64,000 nucleotides of DNA, taken from positions 2,542,001 to 2,606,000 of the forward strand of contig NZ_CP148752.1 in assembly GCF_040448305.1 (NCBI RefSeq), read 5' to 3'. The notes under the pieces were generated by a model. It ran no database searches. It saw only the letters and a list, made by a program, of their open reading frames with translations, and was not told the DNA's origin. Positions 33,737 to 43,356 of this stretch are shown in pieces (within the stretch, counting starts at the first letter, position 1; the number at the start of each line of letters is the position of its first letter). Origin of the DNA: Pseudomonas fluorescens (GTDB taxonomy: Bacteria > Pseudomonadota > Gammaproteobacteria > Pseudomonadales > Pseudomonadaceae). Both the position numbers and the translations under genes were made by a program.

Positions 33737-36700
33737 TCAGTTGGAATAAGGCGAGGTGTACGGGCTGACCGGCAGGCTCATGGGGCCGCTGATCTCCTCG
33801 AACTGGTAGCGCAAGGACAGGGCACCGCTGAGTTGTTCGTAGTCGCGGGCGTTGTCCAGGCCCAGATTGGCGCCCAGCAGGAAGTTCGAAGCGACCTTGT
33901 ATTCAGCCGCCGCGGCGACGCTGTAGCCGATCCCGGTTTTGTTTTGCCCTTCGTAGCGCAGGCCCGAGGCCGCTTGCATGGCTTTGTCGTTGGGGAAATA
34001 GTCGACGCTGTCTTGCTCGAAATGCTGCACGCCGACCGAACCCTTGACTTGATACGTCAAGCGCCCGGTGCGTTGTGCCCAGGTCACCGGCACGCCCAGG
34101 GCGAAGAACGTCTGCGGGCTGAAATAGCCACCGTGACCGTAGGTGAAAAAGTCCTGGTTGTTGGCGTAGCTGATGCCGGTCATGCTCAAGCCGACGGTCA
34201 GTTTGCTGTCCGTTGCATTTTGCAGGTACCAGTACACACCGCTGCCCAGTTCACTGCGGCTGTTGGACTCGACATGGTTGCCCAATAGCTGGTGCCAGGA
34301 GGCATAGCCATAGGCGCCGACTTCGTTGTCGTCATAGCTCAACTGGCCGCGCCCGCCGTTGGCGGTCACACCACCCCAGGACTGCCCGCTGCGTTTGTCC
34401 GTGGTGCCGGCAAACGAGGTGACGCTGTCAGTCACCGGACGCCGGGAAACGCTCACGCCGTAACGGACATTAGAGGTGTCGCTCACGGGGCGATCAACGC
34501 TGATGCCGCCCGTGGCGGTGGTGTATTTGAAGCCGAGCGGGGTGCTGCCGAGATCGGCTTTGAGCCCATCGGCGGGCCGTTGAAGGCCGACGGAAAGGCC
34601 GACACCCTCGGTTTTTTGCGAACCGACGCTGCCGCTCTGCGCACCGTTGCCAAAACGCGACAGCGCCTCGCTATTGGCACTGCCGGCGTTCAGCGAGACC
34701 GGTGTCACGCGTAGGGCGATGCGGCTTTCATCCAGCGGAATATTGATTTCCAGCGGAGTTTCAATGTCGGTCAGTTTGCTCAGTCCCGACTCACTGTTGT
34801 TGCTGCGAATGCTCACGCCCTGGGTGACGTAGGCACTGCGCTCCTGAAGGATTTTATTCAGCGCCAGTTGCGCGGGGCTGATGTCCTCGCTCACCAGTGC
34901 TGCGCGCGGCAACTGCGACTCGAATGGATTGCTCGCCTGCTGCGGCCTTGGCGAGGCGTCGATGCCAAAAGGGGGGCGGGACGTCACGCTGCCCGGCATT
35001 TCCTGAGCCGGTGGCGGGATGGCTGCCAGCAAGGTGTCGCGACTGACTTCGTTACGTGAGCCCGACACCCCGGCAAAAGGGTTGGGCGCCACCGTCGAGC
35101 CGGCCAGTTGGCCGCCCTGGTTTCTGCGTTTCTCGCTCTGTTCGATGGCCACGGCTTTGCGCAGCAGATCGGTCGCCGTGCCGGACTTGCCCATGTTCTG
35201 GTAGAGGCGTGCGGCCTCGGTCAGCGTTTGAGGGTTACCGGCTTCGGTCTTGAGGAGCTGTTGCAGCGCCTGTTCGGCAAAGGCCGGGTCATGTGCCAGC
35301 ACCGCCGCGTCGGCAGCGCCCAACAGCAGTTGCGGGTCGTTTGGCTGGCGCTGTAACAGCGGTTTGTAGAGTTCGAGGGCTTTTGCCGTGTCGCCGTTGG
35401 CCGAGTACATCCGCGCCAGGGCCGCGACGGCCGCGCTGTCACCGGGACGTTGCGCCAGTGCGGGCGCCAGCGTGTCATAGGCGTTGGCCAGATCGCCGCG
35501 CTCACGCAGCTGGTCAGCCTGGCGGATGCGATAGAGATAGAGCAGGTCGTCGAAGCGCTTGCGAGCCGGCGCGTTCAAGGGTCTGTTCTGCAGGTCGCGC
35601 AGAATCTCGTTGACCTGCGCGTCTTCTCCGGTTTTAAGCAGGACCGCGGCGTATTGCAGGATGAAATCCGCCGAGGGCGCTGTGGTCTGTTGCAACCGGC
35701 CGCGCATGAGGGCCAGTGCACGGGTCGGCTCGCCGAGGTCGACATAGGCCGAGGCCAGGCTGGCCGTGCGGTCTGGACTGTTGTTGGCCATCGGTTGAAT
35801 GCGCTCGAGCAGGGCGAGGGCTTCCTGGCGTTGTCCGCGCTTGCCGAGCTCGATCGCCTGGCTGAGTTGCAGGTTGAGGCTGACATCAGCGGCCAGCGCT
35901 TCCATGTCCGCAGTGCGCTGGTCGGGGCGCAAGCGTGCCAAGGTTGTCTGGGCGGCTTTCCACTCACCCATCTGGACCGACAGCAAGGCGCTGACGTAAA
36001 GCGCATCGGCATTGGCGGGATGGGCCTGGAGCATGGCGTTGATCAGGTCCCGAGCCTTTTGCGGTTCGCCCATCGCCAGGTTCAGGCGGGCCAGGGCGAA
36101 ACGCGTCCAGATGTTGTCCGGTTCGTAGCGCAGCGCGTCTTGCAAGGCGTTGCGCGCAGCGGGCAGGTCGTTGCGTTGTTCGGCGAGGGCGGCCAGTTGC
36201 GTCGCACGCAAGGCTTGCAGGCGTGCGGACTGGCCGATCTTTGCCTGTCCGGTGGCTGGCAGACTGTTGATCAGTTGCAGGGCTTCATCGTTCTTGCCGC
36301 TCTTGAGCAGCACGTTGACCAGCCCTTCCTGCGCTTGAGGGTCGTCGCGGCGCTGGCTCAGCACCTGGCGATAGTTGCCCTGAGCGTCATCGAACTGGCC
36401 CGCGCCGGCCTGAATGTCCGCCAGGGCGAGGCGAGCGTCCACCCCGTTTGGATTGAGCCGCAGCGCCTGGTTTACCAAGGCCAGTGCCTGGGCTGTCTGG
36501 CCTTTGGCCTGGGTGTCGCGGGCCTGCTGCAACGCCGACCAGTAGCGCACTTCGTTCAGCGCAACTTGCCAGTGGCTGCCGTCGTGTTGACGCGTGGCCT
36601 GACCCAGGAGCTTTTCCGCTTCGGCCAGTCGGTGTTGCTGCTGGCGAACAACCCCAAGGCCGCCCAGCGCGTCGGCATCGTCGGGCCGGGTTTTCAAGCG

Positions 36701-37600
36701 CGCTTGAAAGGCCTGTTCGGCGGTGGCCTGATCACCTTCCTTGAGTGCCTTCAGGCCGCGCGCGACTTCGGCGGGCGGCTGCCATTCCTTGTTGGCCGTC
36801 GTTGCAGCCTGTTGCTTGCCCTTGTTCATCTGCGCCCGGATTTCCACGTCATCCGGATGCGTCTTGAGGTACGCCTCGAACAACGGCACCTGTGCCGGAT
36901 CGGGCGGGCCGATCCAGGTCAGCGCCAGGCGCCAGCTTTCGTCGGCATCACCGGCAATGTCGGTACGCTGGGTCAGCGCGGCCAGGGCGCGGATGCCCTC
37001 GGCACGGCTGTCTTCATGGCGCACCAGATGCTTGGCGTAAAACAGCGCGACGATCGAGTCGTTGGGCATCTCACGTTGCAGGCGCTGAAGTCCACTGCGT
37101 GCTTCAGTCCAGTCAGCCTGATTGAAGGCAAGGTTGTTGTAATACTCGCGGCCGATCGTACCTTGAGGTGGACGGCCATCGAACAGCGAGCGAAACACCA
37201 CGGTCGCCTTGTCACGTTCACCGGCATCGACGAGGCGCCGAGCCTCTTCCAGACGCTGCTGGTTCTGCGGTTGCGCCAGGGCGATGTCCTGCGCTAATTG
37301 CAGTGCCTGCCGAGGCGCTGGCTGGATGGCCTGCAACCGGGTGAGGTATTGCTGCGCCTGTTGGGGCTTGGCCTGTTGCACGCCGATCAAGCCCAGGCCA
37401 TACAGTGCGTCAACCTGGACCGGGTCCAGCAACAGGACTTTCAGCCAGACTTCCGCAGCGCGCTGAGGGTTGTTGTGCAACTGCCAGTACTGCCCTTGCT
37501 CGACGAGTAATGTCTGTGGCGTCGGACTTTGAGCGTGGGCAGCAGCGGCCGTCCATGCGCTCATGACGGCGATGGCTAGCGTGCGGTGGTGCGGGTGCAT
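33737..37600 (-). CDS. wssE: Cellulose secretion protein WssE (BcsC)
   Basis: A 1287-residue outer-membrane export protein. After a signal peptide (residues 1-23, ending AAAAHA), residues about 30-830 are tetratricopeptide repeats (for example NPQRAAEVWLKVLLLDPVQV and repeated A-L-x-Y-x-P patterns). The C-terminal BcsC domain from about 880 to 1287 is a beta-barrel (NSESGLSKLTDIETPLEINI; SGVYWYLQNATDSKLTVGLS; LRYQFEEI) that forms the channel for the polymer. The TPR part lies in the periplasm and guides the glucan. It overlaps the end of wssD by 25 bases. GGGAG precedes the ATG. Confidence 0.93.
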   Translation of the reverse strand: MHPHHRTLAIAVMSAWTAAAAHAQSPTPQTLLVEQGQYWQLHNNPQRAAEVWLKVLLLDPVQVDALYGLGLIGVQQAKPQQAQQYLTRLQAIQPAPRQALQLAQDIALAQPQNQQRLEEARRLVDAGERDKATVVFRSLFDGRPPQGTIGREYYNNLAFNQADWTEARSGLQRLQREMPNDSIVALFYAKHLVRHEDSRAEGIRALAALTQRTDIAGDADESWRLALTWIGPPDPAQVPLFEAYLKTHPDDVEIRAQMNKGKQQAATTANKEWQPPAEVARGLKALKEGDQATAEQAFQARLKTRPDDADALGGLGVVRQQQHRLAEAEKLLGQATRQHDGSHWQVALNEVRYWSALQQARDTQAKGQTAQALALVNQALRLNPNGVDARLALADIQAGAGQFDDAQGNYRQVLSQRRDDPQAQEGLVNVLLKSGKNDEALQLINSLPATGQAKIGQSARLQALRATQLAALAEQRNDLPAARNALQDALRYEPDNIWTRFALARLNLAMGEPQKARDLINAMLQAHPANADALYVSALLSVQMGEWKAAQTTLARLRPDQRTADMEALAADVSLNLQLSQAIELGKRGQRQEALALLERIQPMANNSPDRTASLASAYVDLGEPTRALALMRGRLQQTTAPSADFILQYAAVLLKTGEDAQVNEILRDLQNRPLNAPARKRFDDLLYLYRIRQADQLRERGDLANAYDTLAPALAQRPGDSAAVAALARMYSANGDTAKALELYKPLLQRQPNDPQLLLGAADAAVLAHDPAFAEQALQQLLKTEAGNPQTLTEAARLYQNMGKSGTATDLLRKAVAIEQSEKRRNQGGQLAGSTVAPNPFAGVSGSRNEVSRDTLLAAIPPPAQEMPGSVTSRPPFGIDASPRPQQASNPFESQLPRAALVSEDISPAQLALNKILQERSAYVTQGVSIRSNNSESGLSKLTDIETPLEINIPLDESRIALRVTPVSLNAGSANSEALSRFGNGAQSGSVGSQKTEGVGLSVGLQRPADGLKADLGSTPLGFKYTTATGGISVDRPVSDTSNVRYGVSVSRRPVTDSVTSFAGTTDKRSGQSWGGVTANGGRGQLSYDDNEVGAYGYASWHQLLGNHVESNSRSELGSGVYWYLQNATDSKLTVGLSMTGISYANNQDFFTYGHGGYFSPQTFFALGVPVTWAQRTGRLTYQVKGSVGVQHFEQDSVDYFPNDKAMQAASGLRYEGQNKTGIGYSVAAAAEYKVASNFLLGANLGLDNARDYEQLSGALSLRYQFEEISGPMSLPVSPYTSPYSN

Positions 37601-38802
37601 GCGGTCTCCCAGGAAAGTTTCAGCGTTCCGTCTTCCCGGAATCGGTAATGTTTATCTGCCCAGCCGAGCGCGAACAGGCTGAGCATGAAGTTGTAGTAAC
37701 GCGGTGGACCCGCGTCGGCATCGGGCCTGGCCAGCGCCTCGTGCAAGGCGAGTTCCACGCGGCGTCGTTGCTGATCGGCCAACTTGGGTTGCCCCTTGGC
37801 CTCAAGGTAGGGAATCAGTGCCGCCCAGAATCCGTAAGGGCTCTGACCCTGGACACTGCCGCGCAGAACCTGGACCGTTTCCGGGGGGGAACCCGTCGCG
37901 ACAGTGCTGCGGGCCATACCGTCCAGCCGCTTGAGCAGCAGCGCTGCCAACGGTTCGGAGGTATCACTCATGCCCAGCCAGAGGTACACGCGAATGGCGT
38001 CGTAGCTGCCCGTGTCGCCGTTGATCGGGTCGCTCACGAAGGCACCCGATTGTGCTGAAGTGCCTTGATAACCGACCCAGTCAGCAATGAAACCGTGGCG
38101 GCTGGATTGGGCAATCATCGTCGCGGTGTTGTTGGCAATCGCTTGCCAGGGCCCGGAGGGTGCTTCCTTGGCCAGGCGCCGTAACAGCGGCAGTGGCAGG
38201 TAGCTGGGGTTCAGGCGCCAGAGAGCGCCCGGCTGGACGAAACCTTGTGGTCCGGGCAAGACCATCGGGCCGAGCCCGGGCAGTTTGACCACCAATTGCG
38301 CTTCGATCGTCGCCATCAGTTGCAGGGCGTCCCGGTGATAGTCCGGCCGATGCCACAGGCGTGCGGCTTCGAGCAGGGCGTAGGCGATCCACAGGTCGGC
38401 GTCGGCGGCCGAATTGGCGTCTTGCAGGCGCCACTGACCGTCCTTGCCTTGCCCCCATAACCAGCCCGGCAGGCGTGTGGCGCTGGCGGAGCCTGCGAGG
38501 TTGGCCGAGGTCCAGCGCCAGAGTTTGTCAAAGCGTGGCTGATCGTTGCCGATCAGTGCGAAGAGCATGCCGTAGGACTGCCCTTCAGAGGTGCTGTGAT
38601 TGTTCTCAAGGCTCGATTCCAGAACCCGGCCGTCGGCCTGGACGAAGCGTGTTGCATAGGTTTGCCACAGTGGCCAGGCCGGCGGCTCGCAGGATTGTGC
38701 GGCCGCTATCGCCGGCGCCAGCAGGGCGAGCGCAAGCACAGCGCTCAACCTGCGCGCGTTACCGCGCAGGCCCTGGCGAAGTGAAATACCCCGGCTGCTC
38801 AT
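37576..38802 (-). CDS. wssD: Endo-beta-1,4-glucanase WssD (BcsZ, GH8)
   Basis: A 408-residue periplasmic cellulase of glycoside hydrolase family 8. A signal peptide (about 1-30, LSAVLALALLAPAIAAAQS) leads to SCEPPAWPLWQTYATRFVQ. The acid catalyst lies in STSEGQSYGMLFALIGNDQP, and the second conserved acid in NSAADADLWIAYALLEAARL. It trims glucan during export. The ATG at 38802 is chosen because it gives the signal peptide; the frame is open further upstream inside wssC but that part has no secretion signal. Confidence 0.92.
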   Translation of the reverse strand: MSSRGISLRQGLRGNARRLSAVLALALLAPAIAAAQSCEPPAWPLWQTYATRFVQADGRVLESSLENNHSTSEGQSYGMLFALIGNDQPRFDKLWRWTSANLAGSASATRLPGWLWGQGKDGQWRLQDANSAADADLWIAYALLEAARLWHRPDYHRDALQLMATIEAQLVVKLPGLGPMVLPGPQGFVQPGALWRLNPSYLPLPLLRRLAKEAPSGPWQAIANNTATMIAQSSRHGFIADWVGYQGTSAQSGAFVSDPINGDTGSYDAIRVYLWLGMSDTSEPLAALLLKRLDGMARSTVATGSPPETVQVLRGSVQGQSPYGFWAALIPYLEAKGQPKLADQQRRRVELALHEALARPDADAGPPRYYNFMLSLFALGWADKHYRFREDGTLKLSWETACTRTTAR

Positions 38803-38824
38803 GGACGACACAGGCCCGCGCGGC

Positions 38825-41128
38825 TCATTGGCCAAGACGACGTTTGGCCCGTAGGCGCAGGGCCAGGTAGGCCATGCAAGCAAGCAGCAGGACCCCGATG
38901 AGGGTGAACAGCATGAGCGCCATGACGTTCTGCGAGAGGTACCACTGCAGATAGCGCAACGGACCCAAGCGCCCGACGTAGTAATCCTGCTCGGCGACCA
39001 GCGATTCGACATGCTTGCCCCTGACCACCACCAGACTGCCTTGCAGTTCGTTGGCATTTTCTTCGCTGCTGAGCAGGGCGTTGGTCACGTCGGCCAGGCC
39101 GCCGGGCCTTGTGCCGGCGATAAACACCACGCTGCGCCCACTCTTGAGCGGTGATTCGAATCCGGTCAGATAAGCACTGCCGTCCTCGGCGCTAAACCTG
39201 AAGCTGCTGCGCGCTTCACGCAGATTGGTTTTCGTATCCGGGCTGATCCAGTTGCGCAGACGCAACGGCAGGTCAGACAGTTCAAAGTACTGCGCAGCGT
39301 CTTCGCCCCTGGCCGGCAGCAGGCTTTGCCATTGCTCCAGCAGCGGCTGATTGTTGCCCGAGGCGAGCACCAGCAAATCCCGGTCGCGTTGCTCGGCGAC
39401 CTGGTCGGCGCGGACCACCTTCACGCCGGTAGCCGGATAACCGGTGGAGTCGCCGAAGCGACCCAGCAGGGTCAGATAGGCGCTCAGATCGGCCGGGCCT
39501 GGCTCGTTGGGCAGGATCACCGATGTTTCAGACAGGTCGGCCATGCGGGTGAACGGGAAGCCACTGTCCTTGAACACCCCGAGGTTGGGCATGGCCATGA
39601 AATGTTCGTATTGGCTGAGGTCCAGGGTCGAGTCCGGGTCGATCACACCGCGCATGTTGTCGATGATGATGTCGCGGCATTCGCCCTGTTTGATGTAGTC
39701 ATACATGAAACGAAATTGCAGGCGCGATTGCAGCGCGACTGAGTTGAGCGGCAACAGCATGCGCGACGTGCGGGCCAGGCTGTCGTCGGTCTTGAGCATC
39801 GACAGCAGGCCGTCGCTGTTGCCGAGTTTCTCGATCGAAGGCAGGTCGATCGACTTGATGAAGGTGTCGTTGAAGCTGATCAGCAACGAAGAATTGGTGG
39901 AGACCGGTTGCGGCGTGTAGCGGTACTTCAGGTCAAGTTGCGCACCGGGCTCACGCCAGTTGAACAGGTCGGGTGGCAAGCGCAGGGCAACCGTCATTTG
40001 GCCCGGGTTATAACCCGACACATTGAGTTCTGCGGGTTTCGCCAACTCACCCAGGCGAACCGGGCGATCGGAGGGCAGCCAGTTTGGCGCGTCGTACGGT
40101 TGGCGTGGCTTGAGCGAGTCGATCCGGTCGATCACCACGCTCTGCCCGGAAAAGGCCGAGCCGCCGAGGGCCAGCGCTGTCGCGGCGACTTTGAGGTCGG
40201 CGCCATCGCGCCCGGAGACGATCAACAGTTTGCCCTGAGCATCATTCGGGTTGCTCACGAGGGTCAATGTCGGCCCGGTGGCCTCTTTGATCGGCAAACC
40301 ACTCAAGGTCGTTGACTCGCTGCCGATGACAAACACCACCGCGTTGCCTTTGGCCGGCAGGCTGGTGAGGCTGGCGGGAAAGGTTGCGCCGCGGTAGCTG
40401 GCCAGTGCGCCGAACCAGGAAGACAGGATGCCCGCGGCCTCAAGCTCCGGACCGCTTGGGCGCGTGGCGAACACGAAAGGCAGCTTCAGGGGCAAGGCGT
40501 CTCGACGATCGAACAGGGGCAGCGGCAGCGCGGACAGATCGTTGGGCTGTCTGATCGACGACACCTGGAGGCTCAGCTGGCTCTCGTTGCCGATCCTGGC
40601 CCACAGGCTGGAGTGCAAAGGGTCTTCACATTGCATCGTGTAGTGACCGATGAACTGCAGGCTGAGCCGGTTGAATTCGGTGATGGTCTGCGGCGGTATC
40701 TGCACGGTCCGGGTCTGCAATTTACCGGCCTCTTCCTTCGGGAGGGGCAGGCTGGCGGCCACTTGATCGTTGATCAGCACGTTGATTTGCGAAAGATCGG
40801 CCAGCAGCGCCGGTGAGTAGCTGTACTGCAGCGTGACCTGCGCAGCCGTGACGACTTCATCGGCGCGCACATCGAAATTCACACTGTCGGTAGCCTCCAC
40901 GCCTTTAAGGGTCATCGAATAGCTTTTGCCCAGCTCCTTGAGGGTGCGGGTATAGCTGTTGCCCGGGGCATCGGTTTCGGGCAACGATGCGACCGGCATC
41001 ACCGCCGGGGCCGTGGCGCTGATTTGGTCGGCAGCACTCAAGGCACAGCCGCTCCAGCCCATTAGCGAGCAGGCAATCAGCATGAGTGAGCGACGAGGAA
41101 GAAAGGTCCGGCGAGTGGAAGGCTTCAA
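38825..41128 (-). CDS. wssC: Cyclic-di-GMP-responsive synthase partner WssC (BcsB)
   Basis: A 767-residue periplasmic, membrane-anchored subunit that guides the glucan out of the synthase. It has an N-terminal signal (SLMLIACSLMGWSGCALSA), two repeats of carbohydrate-binding and flavodoxin-like domains, and a C-terminal membrane helix (VMALMLFTLIGVLLLACMAY) that contacts WssB. The start is a TTG overlapping the wssB stop (TTGA). An in-frame ATG at 41083 is the alternative and still leaves a signal sequence, so the true start is uncertain by 15 codons. Confidence 0.92.
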   Translation of the reverse strand: MKPSTRRTFLPRRSLMLIACSLMGWSGCALSAADQISATAPAVMPVASLPETDAPGNSYTRTLKELGKSYSMTLKGVEATDSVNFDVRADEVVTAAQVTLQYSYSPALLADLSQINVLINDQVAASLPLPKEEAGKLQTRTVQIPPQTITEFNRLSLQFIGHYTMQCEDPLHSSLWARIGNESQLSLQVSSIRQPNDLSALPLPLFDRRDALPLKLPFVFATRPSGPELEAAGILSSWFGALASYRGATFPASLTSLPAKGNAVVFVIGSESTTLSGLPIKEATGPTLTLVSNPNDAQGKLLIVSGRDGADLKVAATALALGGSAFSGQSVVIDRIDSLKPRQPYDAPNWLPSDRPVRLGELAKPAELNVSGYNPGQMTVALRLPPDLFNWREPGAQLDLKYRYTPQPVSTNSSLLISFNDTFIKSIDLPSIEKLGNSDGLLSMLKTDDSLARTSRMLLPLNSVALQSRLQFRFMYDYIKQGECRDIIIDNMRGVIDPDSTLDLSQYEHFMAMPNLGVFKDSGFPFTRMADLSETSVILPNEPGPADLSAYLTLLGRFGDSTGYPATGVKVVRADQVAEQRDRDLLVLASGNNQPLLEQWQSLLPARGEDAAQYFELSDLPLRLRNWISPDTKTNLREARSSFRFSAEDGSAYLTGFESPLKSGRSVVFIAGTRPGGLADVTNALLSSEENANELQGSLVVVRGKHVESLVAEQDYYVGRLGPLRYLQWYLSQNVMALMLFTLIGVLLLACMAYLALRLRAKRRLGQ

Positions 41129-43356
41129 GATCGTTGCGTGTCCGCGGTGGAGTCGATAGGTGATGGAGCGACCGGGCGTTTGCGCAGCAGCGCGCGGCTG
41201 TCCTTCAGGGTTGCAACGAACAGGCGCAGGATGGCGCGTAAGCCAATGCTGCTGACCTCGCGCAACGCCGACATGGGCGCGTCGAGGCGGCCGTTACCCC
41301 AGGTGTTGGCCCAGGTGTCGGCCCGTGAAAAGGTCAGTCGCACCAGCTCACTTTGCTGGCGCAGGGTCAGAGACTCGAATTGCACGCCCGCCCCGTTTTC
41401 GTTGCTGAAGATCGTTGTGGCGGGAAAGAGGCTTGAGGGAGGCGTGCGCAGAATGCACAGCCGCAGCTTCTCATTGACGCTGAGCTGAACCTGCGGTGGC
41501 AGTGCCAGACCCACGCCGTTTTGCGAGAAGTCCTGGGTTTTGCAATCGAACCAGGTGCCGTCTTCGCGATAGATGCGCACGGGCAGATCTGCGGGCACCC
41601 TGGGTTCGTTGCGCACCTGAGAGGACTCAGTGGCCACCGCCACGGCGGCGCTGACGATGATGATGTTGTACAGGGTCCAGGCCAGGTTGATCAGCAGGGT
41701 CGTGACCTGGGCCGAATCACTCCCGATCAGTTTCACCACGCCGATCACCAGACCGATCATGTTCAAGGTCAGCAGGACGATGTAAGGCCGTGCGAGCTTC
41801 CAGTCGAAATAGTCCTTTTCGATGGTGCCGCCCTTGTCGGTCACGTTGAACTTGCCCAGCGAAGGGCTGATCAGGGCCATCAGTACCGGGCGCATGATGT
41901 ACCAGGCCAACACCGACTCATACACTTCGTTCCAGAAGGAATGGCGGAAGCGCCCCTGGATGGCGGAGTTGGTCAGGCTGGAATGGAAAATATGCGGCAG
42001 CACATAGACCGTGACCATCAGCGCCGAGGCATGGAAAATCTGCGCGTCGAACATCAGGTAGGCCAAGGGTGCGGTCAAGAACACCAGGCGCGGCAGGCTG
42101 TAGAAAAAATGCATCATGGCGTTGAGGTAGCAGATGCGCTGCCCCAGGTTCAGTCCTTTGCCAAACAACGGATTGTCGGTGCGAAAAATCTGCGCCATGC
42201 CCCGTGCCCAGCGTATGCGCTGGCTGATGTGGCGGGAAAGGCTTTCGGTGGCCAGGCCCGCCGCTTGTGGTATGGCGAGGTAGGCCGTATTGAAACCACG
42301 GCGATTGAGCTTGAGTGCCGTGTGCGCATCCTCCGTCACGGTTTCGGTGGCGATGCCGCCGACTTCCAGCAAGTGAGTGCGCCGGATGACCGCGCAGGAG
42401 CCACAGAAGAATGCCGCGTTCCACAGGTCGTTGCCGTCCTGCACCAGGCCGTAGAACAGCTCACCCTCATTGGGCACCGAGCGAAAGGTGTCGAGGTTCT
42501 TTTCGAACGGATCGGGTGAATAGAAGAAGTGCGGCGTTTGCAGCAACGCCAGGTTCGGGTCCTTTAAAAACCAGCCCATGGTGATCTGCAGGAAGGAGCG
42601 GGTGGGCACGTGGTCGGCGTCGAATATGGCGATGAACTCGCCATCGGTGACTTTGAGTGCCTCGTTGAGGTTGCCGGCCTTGGCATGTTGATTGTTGTCG
42701 CGGGTGATGTAGTTGACACCGATCTGCTGACAGAAAACCTTGAATTCTTCCCGGCGTCCGTCGTCGAGCATGTGCACCCGCAGTTTGCCCTCGGGCCAGT
42801 CGATGGCCTGGGCGGCAAGCACTACCAGTTTGACGATGCCCAACGCTTCGTTATAGGTGGGAATGAAGACATCTACCGTCGGCCATTCAGCGGGCGGCTG
42901 TTGCAGAAACTGCGGTGTGCGGTGCAGCGGCCAGGCCGTCTGTACGTAACCGAAGACGAGGACCAGCAAGGCATACAGTTCGGCCAGCACCAGTCCGTAG
43001 CCAAATACGGCATCCTGCCAGTTGTCGAAGCCCAGGGTGTCGGTCAGGCGCCAGTACATGTAGCGCAGCGAAGCGATCAGCGAGAGGGTGATCAGGGTCA
43101 GGATCGCCAGACGCCCGGCTTGCTTGCGGATGATCAGGCTGGCGGCAAAACAGACGGCGGCAAACGCAGCCTGGGAATACAGGTTCAGCGGCGCAGTGAG
43201 GATGCCCAGCACCAACAATGCTGCGCTCAGCCCGGCTGAGATCTTCAGGCCCTGGCGGCAACGCAGGGGCCATCGACTGACGCGAGCCAGGAAAGTATCC
43301 ACCAGCCCCTGCAACCACCACGTCTTTGCAGGTAGCTGATTCAGCTGGGCGGTCAT
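41125..43356 (-). CDS. wssB: Cellulose synthase catalytic subunit WssB (BcsA)
   Basis: A 743-residue inner-membrane glycosyltransferase (GT2). Catalytic motifs are all present: LDDG (about 197-200), DAD (246-248), TED (341-343) and QRIRW (379-383). The C-terminal PilZ domain has RNEPR (582-586) and DFSQNG (609-614), so cyclic-di-GMP control should be intact. Several membrane helices lie on both sides of the catalytic domain. The ATG at 43356 overlaps the wssA stop (ATGA). It makes beta-1,4-glucan from UDP-glucose. Confidence 0.95.
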   Translation of the reverse strand: MTAQLNQLPAKTWWLQGLVDTFLARVSRWPLRCRQGLKISAGLSAALLVLGILTAPLNLYSQAAFAAVCFAASLIIRKQAGRLAILTLITLSLIASLRYMYWRLTDTLGFDNWQDAVFGYGLVLAELYALLVLVFGYVQTAWPLHRTPQFLQQPPAEWPTVDVFIPTYNEALGIVKLVVLAAQAIDWPEGKLRVHMLDDGRREEFKVFCQQIGVNYITRDNNQHAKAGNLNEALKVTDGEFIAIFDADHVPTRSFLQITMGWFLKDPNLALLQTPHFFYSPDPFEKNLDTFRSVPNEGELFYGLVQDGNDLWNAAFFCGSCAVIRRTHLLEVGGIATETVTEDAHTALKLNRRGFNTAYLAIPQAAGLATESLSRHISQRIRWARGMAQIFRTDNPLFGKGLNLGQRICYLNAMMHFFYSLPRLVFLTAPLAYLMFDAQIFHASALMVTVYVLPHIFHSSLTNSAIQGRFRHSFWNEVYESVLAWYIMRPVLMALISPSLGKFNVTDKGGTIEKDYFDWKLARPYIVLLTLNMIGLVIGVVKLIGSDSAQVTTLLINLAWTLYNIIIVSAAVAVATESSQVRNEPRVPADLPVRIYREDGTWFDCKTQDFSQNGVGLALPPQVQLSVNEKLRLCILRTPPSSLFPATTIFSNENGAGVQFESLTLRQQSELVRLTFSRADTWANTWGNGRLDAPMSALREVSSIGLRAILRLFVATLKDSRALLRKRPVAPSPIDSTADTQRS

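Noticed and set aside
35450..37297. 615-codon plus-strand frame inside wssE
   Set aside because: No ribosome site or family features; the opposite strand carries the TPR repeats of WssE.
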